Source of the DNA: a virus
Direction: 5' to 3' (one strand)
IMG/VR virus record: IMGVR_UViG_3300020202_000156
Coordinates: 1 to 39,567 of that record
DNA: 39,567 nucleotides
The translations under genes were made by a program, and so were the position numbers. Shown one piece after another: positions 6,810 through 15,367 of the stretch; positions within the stretch are counted from its first letter, which is position 1; each line of letters opens with the position of its first letter. The notes beneath the pieces were generated by a model. It saw nothing but the letters and a program-made list of their open reading frames with translations. It was not told where the DNA came from and made no database searches.

Positions 6810-7927
6810 CCTAGAAGATCGGTGTTGGATCCTCCCGCTTGTGCGGGGTTATCAGAGAATTCAATCATCATTGCGTAGTATTTAGTCTCTGTATAAGTCA
6901 AAGATCCAAGGGTTGCTCCGTCCACATATCGGAATGCTCCGCCAGCGGCTTTTACGGCATCCGGAGTTGTCCCGGTTCCCATCGTGTAGATTGCTCCAAA
7001 GGTATCGTTAGAACTTGCTTTTTGCAGGATGTCCCAGGCCAAACCGCCAGTTACTGTAACTGGCTCAAAACAGGTTCCTCCGCCTCGTTGCTGTGCGTTC
7101 CAGTCATCCGTTATGGTTAAGTTAAGAGAGTCAGTAGTATTCTGAACAACGTGTAATGACCCAAAGTTTGAATCGCTTGTACCGTGAATACAGGTAATTT
7201 TTAAATCCTCTGTGGGTGTAAATCGGTTTCCTCGGTAGTTAGTATTTGAAGCATGGGCGGCATCTTGTACTATGTAAGGATGACCGATTGAAACACCGTC
7301 GGTTACATACTCAACAACGGCGGATCCATAGGCTCCCCCAACAGTACCATCTAAAGTCCAGCCAGAGGTGTTTTGCCAAACACGATGAGCAACTCCAGCA
7401 TTACCGCCTGGAATATGCCCTCCTTCAAGCGCACCGCGAATCTCGATAGTTGGAAAATTAGAGGCAGGAGTAGCGTGGGTATTAGCAATTATGAACCATA
7501 GGGTTTTGCCTACAGGCCAAGTTACCCCAGTAAATGTAAACACATGCCAGCCAGCACCACTAGCCATACTGATTGTATCGCTCGTATACTGAACCGTAGA
7601 GGAAGTGGTGTCCGGGCGGTCAGGATCGTCACCGGAGGCATTAGCAGGATTATAGATATAGGCCGTCATAGAATCCGGCGTACCAGTGATTGAATTGACA
7701 TAGACATAGACTCGAATCGTTTCATTGGATAAGCCGTATCTTGCAGCGTGTTCAACACCTATTGAGTCACCGCTAGTACCGAAAACGAGAGCAGAGTCAA
7801 TCGCAAACCCTGTAGAGGCTCCAACGTCAAGATCGGTACTGAGTTGGCTAGGCCAAAAATTGTACTTAGCGTATGCAGGAAAGCTTATGGTTAGAAACAA
7901 TAAAAGAAGCGCGATTAATTTGTTCAT
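6797..7927 (-). CDS. Exported beta-rich protein, distal late-operon gene (376 aa)
   Basis: The N-terminus is a clear Sec signal peptide (MNK, hydrophobic core LIALLLLFLTISF, then AYA and probable cleavage after residue 20). The mature part reads as beta-sandwich repeats rich in Thr, Ser, Gly and aromatic residues, with two cysteines. It is the last gene of the late operon, where receptor-binding or virion-surface proteins often sit, so a tail-fibre or surface role is likely but inferred. ATG overlaps the previous stop (ATGA). No family recognised. Confidence 0.7.
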   Translation of the reverse strand: MNKLIALLLLFLTISFPAYAKYNFWPSQLSTDLDVGASTGFAIDSALVFGTSGDSIGVEHAARYGLSNETIRVYVYVNSITGTPDSMTAYIYNPANASGDDPDRPDTTSSTVQYTSDTISMASGAGWHVFTFTGVTWPVGKTLWFIIANTHATPASNFPTIEIRGALEGGHIPGGNAGVAHRVWQNTSGWTLDGTVGGAYGSAVVEYVTDGVSIGHPYIVQDAAHASNTNYRGNRFTPTEDLKITCIHGTSDSNFGSLHVVQNTTDSLNLTITDDWNAQQRGGGTCFEPVTVTGGLAWDILQKASSNDTFGAIYTMGTGTTPDAVKAAGGAFRYVDGATLGSLTYTETKYYAMMIEFSDNPAQAGGSNTDLLGVIQ

Positions 7928-8298
7928 GGCAACTCCTCCACCACGATTGATTCTGTGAGGGAGAATGTTTTACCTGTAGGGGTTTTAAGTTCCTCTACTA
8001 ATTCACCGACGCTTTTAAGAGCCAGTTGAGACTTGATAATCCTTCGATTCATCTTTGTATATTCAGGATCGCTTTTGTCTTCGCATGGTTCTGTATTAAC
8101 AGGACAGCAATATTTACAATTTGCAAAATCTTCGATGTCCTGAAGAGTTCTAAATCTGTGGGACAACCCATCAGTTCCAAAATGGAGCGTATACATAACG
8201 CCCCCATCCTCATAAGGTTCTTCTTCCATACGCATTGGAACTTCAGCTCCAAAAGCTGGAGTGCAAAGTAGTAATAAAAATAAAAGTCGTTTAATCAC
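7924..8298 (-). CDS. Small exported Cys-rich protein (124 aa)
   Basis: Starts at GTG 8298 behind an AGGAG site, inside the end of the fibre gene. Residues 1-18 form a signal peptide (MIKRLLFLLLLCTPAFG). The Cys in the hydrophobic core is preceded by LLL, not a standard lipobox, so I favour signal peptidase I. The mature part has four Cys packed as NCKYCC...EPC near 60-72, and a helical, charged C-terminus. Function unknown; it lies between two exported virion-type proteins. Confidence 0.65.
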   Translation of the reverse strand: MIKRLLFLLLLCTPAFGAEVPMRMEEEPYEDGGVMYTLHFGTDGLSHRFRTLQDIEDFANCKYCCPVNTEPCEDKSDPEYTKMNRRIIKSQLALKSVGELVEELKTPTGKTFSLTESIVVEELP

Positions 8299-9586
8299 TG
8301 TAGGCTCCTGTCATACAAATTGACACCCACGTTGGAGTTCCAGAGACAGAGGCAACGTCAATATCAACCCTATCTCCGTTTGCAACGGTAGCGTCACCAT
8401 CTAATGCGCTGTCTGTGTCTGGAGTTGAAATACAGGCAAGGTCTACTGAGTCCATATCCGCAGGTGTGCCATCATCTACCTGAAGCATGGTGTTTACCGT
8501 TTGATCTGATTCACACCAAAGATCAGAAACAGTAAATGTGAATCCCGTTCTATTAACCCAGGCACTTTGAAAGTCAGTTCCTGTAGGGCTGGTAATGCGA
8601 AAGCAAACTGGTTCTGTATAGGTTTCAGCGTCTGCATCACAAGAACCAGAAGCACAAGTCACGGATCTTCCACCTGCTGCGTTTAGTTCTTGTTGAACAA
8701 ATGCAGTAGTGGCGATTGAAGTATCGTTATCATCAGCAGAAGCAGTCGTAGAAGTAGAAGCAGTTAAGGTGTCAGAGACTTCGTTGTCAGCCCAGGGGTT
8801 TGCTGTGTTGACTAAATCTTCAGTAATCGTCCCATCAGCTATGTCTGTTAGAGTTGCTTCTAAAGGCTGGTAGTTAGAAGCTGTGATCGTGTCCGGTACT
8901 TGAGCGTCCGTTACAGCCCCTTGCATATCCTGAAGATCCATCAGACCTTCAAGCTCTGCTTCCACGCCCGAACCACTAAGCTCGGATGCAGAAACAGCAT
9001 CTGCTCCAATGTCATCAGCCGTTAAAGAATCATCTGCAATCTCACCTGCTAAACCACCGTCTACTGCTCCAGCAGCTAAGGCTGTATCGCTAACTTCACC
9101 TGCATCTGGAACATCATCATCAGCAGTACAAGACTCAACTGCACCACTCGCATCAATACCCAGAGGGTAGTTACCTGCGGAACAGTTAGCCCCGTTAGCA
9201 GCCAAAGCATCTGAAAGATCAGCTTTAGGCCAGTCATTAGAAAGAGTGATTAATAGTTTGTCAGCCGAAGGCTCTGTAAAAATAGAGTTTGTATCCCCTG
9301 TAGTAGCAATCTCTGTAATTGCTGAGGATTCATTAGATCCGTTATCTGCTAAGTCAAGGGCTGTGCTAGTACCTCCACCCCCTCCACCTCCAGAGATAGT
9401 GCAATCGGTACGTCCGTTAGCTGAATTATCCTCACAACTAACACCTGCACCTGCAAAGTTCAGAATCTTTCGCTTCGTCAGCGAAGTTCCCTCATCGGCT
9501 ACTGTCGTATATTTACTCTCCGAAAAAGATGAAGCGTGTACGGGAGTGGATATAAACAGAGCAATGATTAAAAGGATTAGTACCAT
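8291..9586 (-). CDS. Exported tail-fibre-like protein (431 aa)
   Basis: Signal peptide MVLILLIIALFISTPVHA, then a body typical of phage fibres: a Gly-rich hinge (GGGGGGG), low-complexity Ala/Asp/Ser/Thr repeats (about 70-310) and STTASADDNDTSIATTAFVQQ, a phrase common just before fibre C-termini. The C-terminal domain (about 315-431) resembles that of the 501-aa fibre at 19634. By my count the mature protein has ten Cys, including CASGSC. The site GAGG lies 8 nt upstream of the start. Adhesin or receptor-binding function is inferred from architecture. Confidence 0.75.
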   Translation of the reverse strand: MVLILLIIALFISTPVHASSFSESKYTTVADEGTSLTKRKILNFAGAGVSCEDNSANGRTDCTISGGGGGGGTSTALDLADNGSNESSAITEIATTGDTNSIFTEPSADKLLITLSNDWPKADLSDALAANGANCSAGNYPLGIDASGAVESCTADDDVPDAGEVSDTALAAGAVDGGLAGEIADDSLTADDIGADAVSASELSGSGVEAELEGLMDLQDMQGAVTDAQVPDTITASNYQPLEATLTDIADGTITEDLVNTANPWADNEVSDTLTASTSTTASADDNDTSIATTAFVQQELNAAGGRSVTCASGSCDADAETYTEPVCFRITSPTGTDFQSAWVNRTGFTFTVSDLWCESDQTVNTMLQVDDGTPADMDSVDLACISTPDTDSALDGDATVANGDRVDIDVASVSGTPTWVSICMTGAYSD

Positions 9587-9864
9587 GCTAAATACCTCAA
9601 TGAAGCCGTTTCCCCTGTGTTACAGCGGATATTCATCTTGACATATCCGTAAGGAGTATCTGTATCTAAGACAAGGGTTTCTCCAGCACGAAGCTGAAAG
9701 TCAGAAGTTGTAACTGAAGTAAAGGTAATCTCGTCCTGAACAATCTTGATATAAACTTCATCTGCCCCGTCATTGATGAGCATCAAATGAAAGGTTCCTT
9801 CCAAAGCTATGTTCTGAGTGCTTTGATCCACACTCAATGTCCCGCCTATTGATCGTTTAGCCAT
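9577..9864 (-). CDS. Small beta-sandwich virion accessory protein (95 aa)
   Basis: A compact beta-rich protein with alternating hydrophobic strands (GTFHLMLINDGADEVYIKI..., RAGETLVLDTDTPYGYVKM) and no signal peptide, one Cys. It reads like a capsid-decoration or tail accessory domain, but no family is recognised. It overlaps the fibre gene by 10 nt and its start lies in the stop of the preceding 37-aa gene. Confidence 0.6.
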   Translation of the reverse strand: MAKRSIGGTLSVDQSTQNIALEGTFHLMLINDGADEVYIKIVQDEITFTSVTTSDFQLRAGETLVLDTDTPYGYVKMNIRCNTGETASLRYLAWY

Positions 9865-9970
9865 TTGGTTTTTTCCTTTTCAACTTGAATATAAAAATGT
9901 TCCAAAGTCGTTTTAACCAACCTGTTTTCTTTGGAAGTTTTTCATGTAAATTTCTAATAAAGATAGACAT
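9857..9970 (-). CDS. Basic amphipathic mini-protein (37 aa)
   Basis: A 37-residue frame starts at ATG 9970, preceded by a strong TTTGAGGT site, and overlaps the next start by 8 nt. It is very basic (ten or more Lys/Arg) with aromatic residues in a helical pattern (FIRNLHEKLPKKTGWLKRLWNIF). This could be a membrane-active or nucleic-acid-binding peptide. It fills an otherwise empty gap in the operon, which supports its being real. Confidence 0.5.
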   Translation of the reverse strand: MSIFIRNLHEKLPKKTGWLKRLWNIFIFKLKRKKPNG

Positions 9971-9979
9971 AGCTTTACC

Positions 9980-10357
9980 TCAAACTTTCTGCTTTGATCG
10001 AAAGAGTTTCTTAACTCCCCGTATGGGGACAGTAAAAATTGAAATGGGAATAAAGGTTACAAAGGCTCCAACGTGATAGAGCCTCCCATAAACGGGTTTG
10101 TCGTATTTCGCAGTAGGATTCACTACATCCAGGAGATTCTTTCCAAGATTGCCTACGAGTTTGACATCTGTAAAGACATCATCTGAAGAAGCGTTATCAT
10201 GCTTCAAAAATTGTTCATCTAACTTATCCACAGGCATTGGACAAATACCCGATTTCCGGTACTCTTCCGATGACGCGCATCTTGTCCAGTAGCCTCCATA
10301 TTTTCCGTACTGTGGATGCCACCACTTGCGAACATTTAAAATATCCAGGGGGTTCAT
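9980..10357 (-). CDS. Late-operon protein with possible phospholipase A2-like motif
   Basis: The 125-residue protein has YGKYGGYWTRC near residue 20, ICPMPVDKLDEQFLKHD at about 38-54 and a hydrophobic segment VGAFVTFIPISIFTVPI near 100 followed by a basic tail. The P-x-D-x-L-D...HD pattern with flanking Cys and Gly recalls phospholipase A2 domains (Ca loop plus HD). The Cys pattern is incomplete, so this is a tentative call. A role in membrane penetration or lysis would fit. No clear ribosome-binding site is seen at ATG 10357. Confidence 0.45.
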   Translation of the reverse strand: MNPLDILNVRKWWHPQYGKYGGYWTRCASSEEYRKSGICPMPVDKLDEQFLKHDNASSDDVFTDVKLVGNLGKNLLDVVNPTAKYDKPVYGRLYHVGAFVTFIPISIFTVPIRGVKKLFRSKQKV

Positions 10358-10397
10358 ACTTTATAAAAGTCTTAAGTAAAGGGACAAAAAAATTTCC

Positions 10398-10610
10398 TTA
10401 CTTAATCTCCTTTTTGAGCATTTGTTTTATCTCTTTCATCTCTTCCTTAATATCCTGCTTAACATCACTAACTTTCTCTTCTAACTGTGCAACTCTTGTA
10501 TGAATTGAGGAAGCCCACCAAACACCTGCACTACCGTGGATCACCAGGAATCCTATTGCTGCTAACCAAACCTTAGTACCGTTCAGGATTACTGTTCTAT
10601 CGTTCGACAT
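10398..10610 (-). CDS. Single TM plus coiled-coil protein
   Basis: The 70 residues comprise a short polar N-terminus, one membrane segment (VWLAAIGFLVIHGSAGVWWA) and a long charged coiled coil (VAQLEEKVSDVKQDIKEEMKEIKQMLKKEI). This architecture is common next to phage lysis genes (holin-associated or spanin-like), but it also occurs in tail assembly proteins. It ends a few bases before the large internal virion protein gene begins upstream. Confidence 0.55.
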   Translation of the reverse strand: MSNDRTVILNGTKVWLAAIGFLVIHGSAGVWWASSIHTRVAQLEEKVSDVKQDIKEEMKEIKQMLKKEIK

Positions 10611-10613
10611 AAA

Positions 10614-13600
10614 TCACTTATCTAGTTCGTAAAGCTTAAAAGCTTTATCTGAAGTAGTCTCCTTTCGCACCTTTTGGATTTTTCCTTGCCGAGTTAGTTT
10701 TTTAACCGTACTTTTAACGGTTTTCTCTGGGTTAAGGCCTAGAGCTTCGATAGCCTTCAGGGTTGAGTCCAGAGGCTCACTATTTAGAATCTTTTCTTCT
10801 AGTCTTCTCTTGGCCTGTTTCTCGACCCAGAATGGATTTCGTTTTTCAGCATCAATACCGAAGAATCTCATAGCTCTACGGAGCTTTTCATTCTCGTCTG
10901 ATTCTGAGGACGCAATCTTTGGAAGATCTGTAGTAAAGGAAGTTGGTCCAACACCTTTAATAAATTCCTTCACCCGATCACCCATTGAAAGTTCTTCATT
11001 GAACTTTCCTTTTCCTGTTACAGCCGGAACAACCGCGTTAAGTAGAAGGTTGGAATACCCGAACTCAGGGGATAAGGTTGTGAAGTCGAGAAGATAGTCA
11101 AAGGGGTTTACTCCAGTAGCCCCAGACATATAGAGAATTGGGGCAAACAGTCCTGAAGCATTGGAGGGTTCCATATACTCAAGATTCAGATCAAACTCTG
11201 GGTTTAAAGGATTGAGAACAGTTTCTGTTAAGGCTTCAGGGCGAGTCATGTAAAACTCACCAATGTCTTTAAGACCTAAGCCCATCATGCCTAATACAGC
11301 AGAGTTCCAGGCCATACGAGTACCAAAGTAAGCAGCCGTAAAGATACGTTGTCTTGGTTCCTTCATAGCGTTCAGGAACACTCTATGAGATTCAGTTCTG
11401 AAAGTCGTAAATGGGTTTAAGAAGAAAGCACCGAAGTTTGTATTTCTTGCGTACTGGGCTAATTGAGAAGCTTCTTCATAATTAGGAAACCATTTATACA
11501 TCTCGGCTACCGCATCAGGACGAGCCATCTTTTTACCCTGAGTGTATTCAAGGTAAGTAGCCATCTTTGGGATCATATCTTCTTGCGAGTATTTTTCGGC
11601 TGCAAACTTAACCGCGTTCTTTGCACCCTTCTTCACCTTAGACCAGACAGTATCATTCGCTACTGGGTTATAAGGATTCTTAATAAGGTCTTCTACCCAC
11701 TTAATCTGATCTGCTACAGCAGCTTCAGTACCGATGACCCGATCCTCAACCATCTGACGATAGAGTTGATAATTAGGGTGAGTTGTAGGAAGCTTGCCTT
11801 GTTGAACCTTCTTCACATCCCCCAGAATATCTAAGACTTGTTTATAACGTCCCGGCTTCTGGAAAGGAGAAGTTCCTGCCAGCATTGAGAACCAAGCAAT
11901 GTTACCGATCATGTTATGACCATGTGACTTTGGGTTTACAAAGGTCTTAATACCTTTAAGAAAACGCATGGTATTCATAAAGGCTGTATCCAAGGGATCA
12001 GACATCTGAGAGATACCACGAAGCATGTCACCTACATCTTTAGTGGTATACATTCCTTCAACCGCACCCCAGGCAATCGACTCTGCACCTTTAATTAAAT
12101 GGTCATTAATTGAAGTAGGAGCGTGGGAAACTAATCCTAAATCCTTTAACTGCTTAATCAGATTTAAATGAGTATTTGCTTCGTTAATCGCTCTAGTGGT
12201 TTGAATCAAATTGAAGCGAGGATCTTTAATCTCACCTAAAAGGTTACGGATATAATCAGGCAGATCGCGTCTTGCAATAATAGCTTTACTGTTAACATTC
12301 AGTACCCCATCCGGTCTACGGAGGTTAATAACTTTATCTCGAAGAAGAGAATTGATCTTGTTCATAGCATCATCAACAGAGATTGCAGAGCCATCAGCGA
12401 TCAGGCCTTCAACTGCATCGTCAATGATCTGTTTCGAGGGTTTATAATCTGGGTCAAAGAAGAGTTGGTAATTACGTTTAACGTAAGCACCCGTATTTTG
12501 AGCAATAACTTGTGGTAGTTCTTGAATCCCAATCTTTCTTCCAGGAACAATCTTTTCTGCAATCCTGGTAAACTGTTCGGGGTCTTGAACATACAAGTCT
12601 TCAATCGTTTTCTGTAAACGAGAAGAGGACTCGTCAATAACTTGTCTTGCTTGTCTGAAAATCGTAGTCATGGCAGGGTCCGTAGCAGCAATCTGACCTA
12701 ATGCCTCATCACTTCCTCTTAAGGCATCATCCATAACATTCAGTAAATTTGGATGCTTCTCAGCAAACCTGCTCATATCCTGAGCTAGGGTTGCACCGTC
12801 AAATACGGAAGCATCACCCATCCCGCGAGTAGCCCTAACACTCTTTACAAATTCAGGGCTGTTCGCTGCTTCTAAATTGGTCTTACCTTTCATGGCATTT
12901 TCAACAACTCGAACAATTTCATTTCCTCTGAATTTAAGAAACTGCTCTTTAAAAGCAGGATTGCTCATAGCTGCATCAGCAGCTTTCGAGATTCCTTTTC
13001 CTGCTGTTTTAAACAAGGCCCCTAATCCTGCATACACTGGAATATCAGTGATAATGTCCAGTCCGAATCCGCCTACAGCGGATAGAAACTCAGGTGCGCC
13101 CATCTTGCGGAAGATATCTCCTAACTCTGGGGAATCACTCAAACGAAGCTTTGCATTTGGAAATTCAGTCACGGCTTTACCAGCTAAAGACTCATCTAAT
13201 TGACCAAGCTTACCTGTAATAAAATTAGTCTTTGCAGCTTCGTAGCGTTCTAGTCCTTCACCAAGTAATTGAATGGGTTTTGTAAGCCCCATCAAAACAC
13301 TCATAACAGGAACTCTCATAATCGAGTCTTTAACAACTTCAGCCACTGAAGGAACTTCTTTTTCGTTAGAGATTTCTTTTAAATGACTGAAATCTGCTCT
13401 GGTCTGGTCTTCATTTAAGTTTTGTCTTAGGAAGCGGTTAATGTTTTCAGGATCATCTTTGAAGCCGTGTTGAATAAGAACCTGTCTTGCAGATTCAATA
13501 TTCGCTTCATCAGAGTAAGGGTCATATTCCTCTTCAATCGGAACCTCAGATACTTGCTCCTGTTCCTGAACCGGAGCTTGTTCAGGGTTAAGCTGTTGGC

Positions 13601-13787
13601 TTAAGAAATTAAGACCAATATCCTCTTGTGGGGCTGGCTGTGTAGGGACAGCCTGAGCCGGAATGTTTGCCCCTTGCAGGGGAACTTCATCTTGAGGAAT
13701 AGAATCTCTTTGATCTGAGGTCTTCTGTAAGAAGTTCTGTAAGAATCTTGTACCTAATCCGATTGGACCGAACTTGTAATCTGCCAT
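10614..13787 (-). CDS. Large candidate internal virion (ejection) protein, 1057 aa
   Basis: The largest product in the window. It has a disordered Gln/Pro/Glu-rich N-terminus (about 1-100), long helical regions, and Gly/Ala-rich hydrophobic stretches around 150-260 and 790-860. There is no signal peptide and I see no Cys. Its position directly after nozzle and two smaller helical proteins matches the ejection-protein cluster of T7- and P22-like podoviruses, which form a channel for DNA entry. I see no transglycosylase or protease motif. The assignment is by position and composition. Confidence 0.6.
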   Translation of the reverse strand: MADYKFGPIGLGTRFLQNFLQKTSDQRDSIPQDEVPLQGANIPAQAVPTQPAPQEDIGLNFLSQQLNPEQAPVQEQEQVSEVPIEEEYDPYSDEANIESARQVLIQHGFKDDPENINRFLRQNLNEDQTRADFSHLKEISNEKEVPSVAEVVKDSIMRVPVMSVLMGLTKPIQLLGEGLERYEAAKTNFITGKLGQLDESLAGKAVTEFPNAKLRLSDSPELGDIFRKMGAPEFLSAVGGFGLDIITDIPVYAGLGALFKTAGKGISKAADAAMSNPAFKEQFLKFRGNEIVRVVENAMKGKTNLEAANSPEFVKSVRATRGMGDASVFDGATLAQDMSRFAEKHPNLLNVMDDALRGSDEALGQIAATDPAMTTIFRQARQVIDESSSRLQKTIEDLYVQDPEQFTRIAEKIVPGRKIGIQELPQVIAQNTGAYVKRNYQLFFDPDYKPSKQIIDDAVEGLIADGSAISVDDAMNKINSLLRDKVINLRRPDGVLNVNSKAIIARRDLPDYIRNLLGEIKDPRFNLIQTTRAINEANTHLNLIKQLKDLGLVSHAPTSINDHLIKGAESIAWGAVEGMYTTKDVGDMLRGISQMSDPLDTAFMNTMRFLKGIKTFVNPKSHGHNMIGNIAWFSMLAGTSPFQKPGRYKQVLDILGDVKKVQQGKLPTTHPNYQLYRQMVEDRVIGTEAAVADQIKWVEDLIKNPYNPVANDTVWSKVKKGAKNAVKFAAEKYSQEDMIPKMATYLEYTQGKKMARPDAVAEMYKWFPNYEEASQLAQYARNTNFGAFFLNPFTTFRTESHRVFLNAMKEPRQRIFTAAYFGTRMAWNSAVLGMMGLGLKDIGEFYMTRPEALTETVLNPLNPEFDLNLEYMEPSNASGLFAPILYMSGATGVNPFDYLLDFTTLSPEFGYSNLLLNAVVPAVTGKGKFNEELSMGDRVKEFIKGVGPTSFTTDLPKIASSESDENEKLRRAMRFFGIDAEKRNPFWVEKQAKRRLEEKILNSEPLDSTLKAIEALGLNPEKTVKSTVKKLTRQGKIQKVRKETTSDKAFKLYELDK

Positions 13788-13789
13788 AA

Positions 13790-14557
13790 TTAATTAACTT
13801 GAATAGATCCGTCTTGGTTAAATTTAACTCGTTTACCGTTCTTTAATCTAAATTCTCCAGCCTTATAAAGTTCTGATGGGCTTGCTACCGAACCTTGTTT
13901 CTTGGTAACGCGTACTCCACCTGGACCAGCCGTAGTACGAATCTCTTCTCCAGCCGTTTTACCTTGGAGAAGGTCATCAGGAAGCTGGTCTAGTAATTGT
14001 TCACGAACAGTTTTACCTAAAAGAGCATCATCAATCTTTCCTTTAGCATCTCGGTAAACCGCTTTCAGTCTCTGAACAAAATCCGTTATCCCGCTAACGG
14101 ACTCACCCTTTACAACATTCCCAGTGAGAGGATCTTTACTTAAAATATCTGGGATAAATTGATTCACAATGGGAACTTGATCTAAGGCTTTAGAAATATT
14201 ATCTTTGGTTTGCTCAATCAGCCCCCCAGTACGTCTATTTGGATCAATCTCAATTCCCGTACTTTTTTTCTTAGCGGTATTCATTCGGTGTGCTGCTATG
14301 CGAGGATTTGTAGTACCAAAAATGTCGGATACTTGGCTTAATGCAGCGTTCGTCTTTATGTCAGAAGATTTCTTTGAAATAACTTGATCTAACACACCTT
14401 GGATATCATCTGCACTTAATTGACCTTGAGCTAAAAGGTTTTCAACTTGAGCGTGTCTTTGTCTTGCTACGGACTCCTGTAGTAATTCTGGAGATAACTG
14501 ACCTGTTTCAAGTAACTGTGCGATTTGTTTTTTGATGTTATTAAGATCGTTTGCCAT
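13790..14557 (-). CDS. Candidate internal virion protein (255 aa)
   Basis: ATG 14557 is preferred to 14638 because an AGAAGG site lies 8 nt upstream and the longer start would overlap the previous gene. The product is helical, Gln- and Lys-rich (DLNNIKKQIAQLLETGQLSPEL...), with a beta-rich end (EFRLKNGKRVKFNQDGSIQVN). No Cys, no membrane segment. It sits between two likely ejection proteins; function inferred from position. Confidence 0.55.
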   Translation of the reverse strand: MANDLNNIKKQIAQLLETGQLSPELLQESVARQRHAQVENLLAQGQLSADDIQGVLDQVISKKSSDIKTNAALSQVSDIFGTTNPRIAAHRMNTAKKKSTGIEIDPNRRTGGLIEQTKDNISKALDQVPIVNQFIPDILSKDPLTGNVVKGESVSGITDFVQRLKAVYRDAKGKIDDALLGKTVREQLLDQLPDDLLQGKTAGEEIRTTAGPGGVRVTKKQGSVASPSELYKAGEFRLKNGKRVKFNQDGSIQVN

Positions 14558-14561
14558 GAGA

Positions 14562-15365
14562 TTACCTTCTTCCGACTTGACGCTGATAATTTGAAATTGC
14601 TGCCCCGACCAAGGGTGCAGTTTTTGGATTTGCTGCACTAGCAGTTATATTATTAATAAAATTACTGGACCTAGAATTACCGAATGTTGCTTGAATTAGG
14701 TCTTTAATGTTTTCTGGTTTCTTCAAATGGTCTTGTACCGCTGTAGGTGTTCTCTGGGACATAAAGCTTGTAACTTTGTTGAACCCAGAGAAGAAATCCC
14801 TTCCACCGCTAATGAGCTTTTTTCCAGTAGCCGTATCAATTCGAGGCAAATCAAATCCAAGTGTCGCCAGTTGTTTTAGTTCATGGTCACTTACAGATTT
14901 ATTTGGGTCAAACCCTTGGACCATTAATCCACTTGCTAAGGATGGATTCGCTCTTAAAAAAGTAGCAAGCTCTGAAAGAGTAGAAAAGGTTCTACCTCGC
15001 ATGGCGTTATCTGCTGTACGAAGATTAAAAGCCCGTACTCTTCCTGAACTTATGTTTGTTTTACGGGATATTTTTAAAACACCACTCGGAGCATCAGGAA
15101 GGTCAGCTCCTTTGCCCGAAGACCTACCACCACCGGAACCCATACCGCGAAGAAGTCCTTGTAGAGATCCAATGGATTGTCGCCTCATATTCGATATACT
15201 TTGTTCTCGAAGCCCCTCTTGTGTAGCTAAGGATTCTCTTAACGAATCACTCAGTTCAGGAAGATTCGCTCTCTGAATTTGCTGCGCTGCAAGTGGACTT
15301 GTACCAATTCCAGAATCTATAAAGGCATCTCTTAAATCGTCTAGCGTCTGTAAACTAACTGCCAT
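14562..15365 (-). CDS. Candidate internal virion protein (267 aa)
   Basis: An Arg/Gln/Ser-rich, mainly helical protein with a Gly/Ser-rich hinge near residue 72-86 (GLLRGMGSGGGRSSGKG) and no Cys or signal peptide. It follows the nozzle gene by two bases. Small helical proteins at this position in podoviruses are commonly ejection proteins; no sequence motif confirms it. Confidence 0.55.
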   Translation of the reverse strand: MAVSLQTLDDLRDAFIDSGIGTSPLAAQQIQRANLPELSDSLRESLATQEGLREQSISNMRRQSIGSLQGLLRGMGSGGGRSSGKGADLPDAPSGVLKISRKTNISSGRVRAFNLRTADNAMRGRTFSTLSELATFLRANPSLASGLMVQGFDPNKSVSDHELKQLATLGFDLPRIDTATGKKLISGGRDFFSGFNKVTSFMSQRTPTAVQDHLKKPENIKDLIQATFGNSRSSNFINNITASAANPKTAPLVGAAISNYQRQVGRR

Positions 15366-15367
15366 AT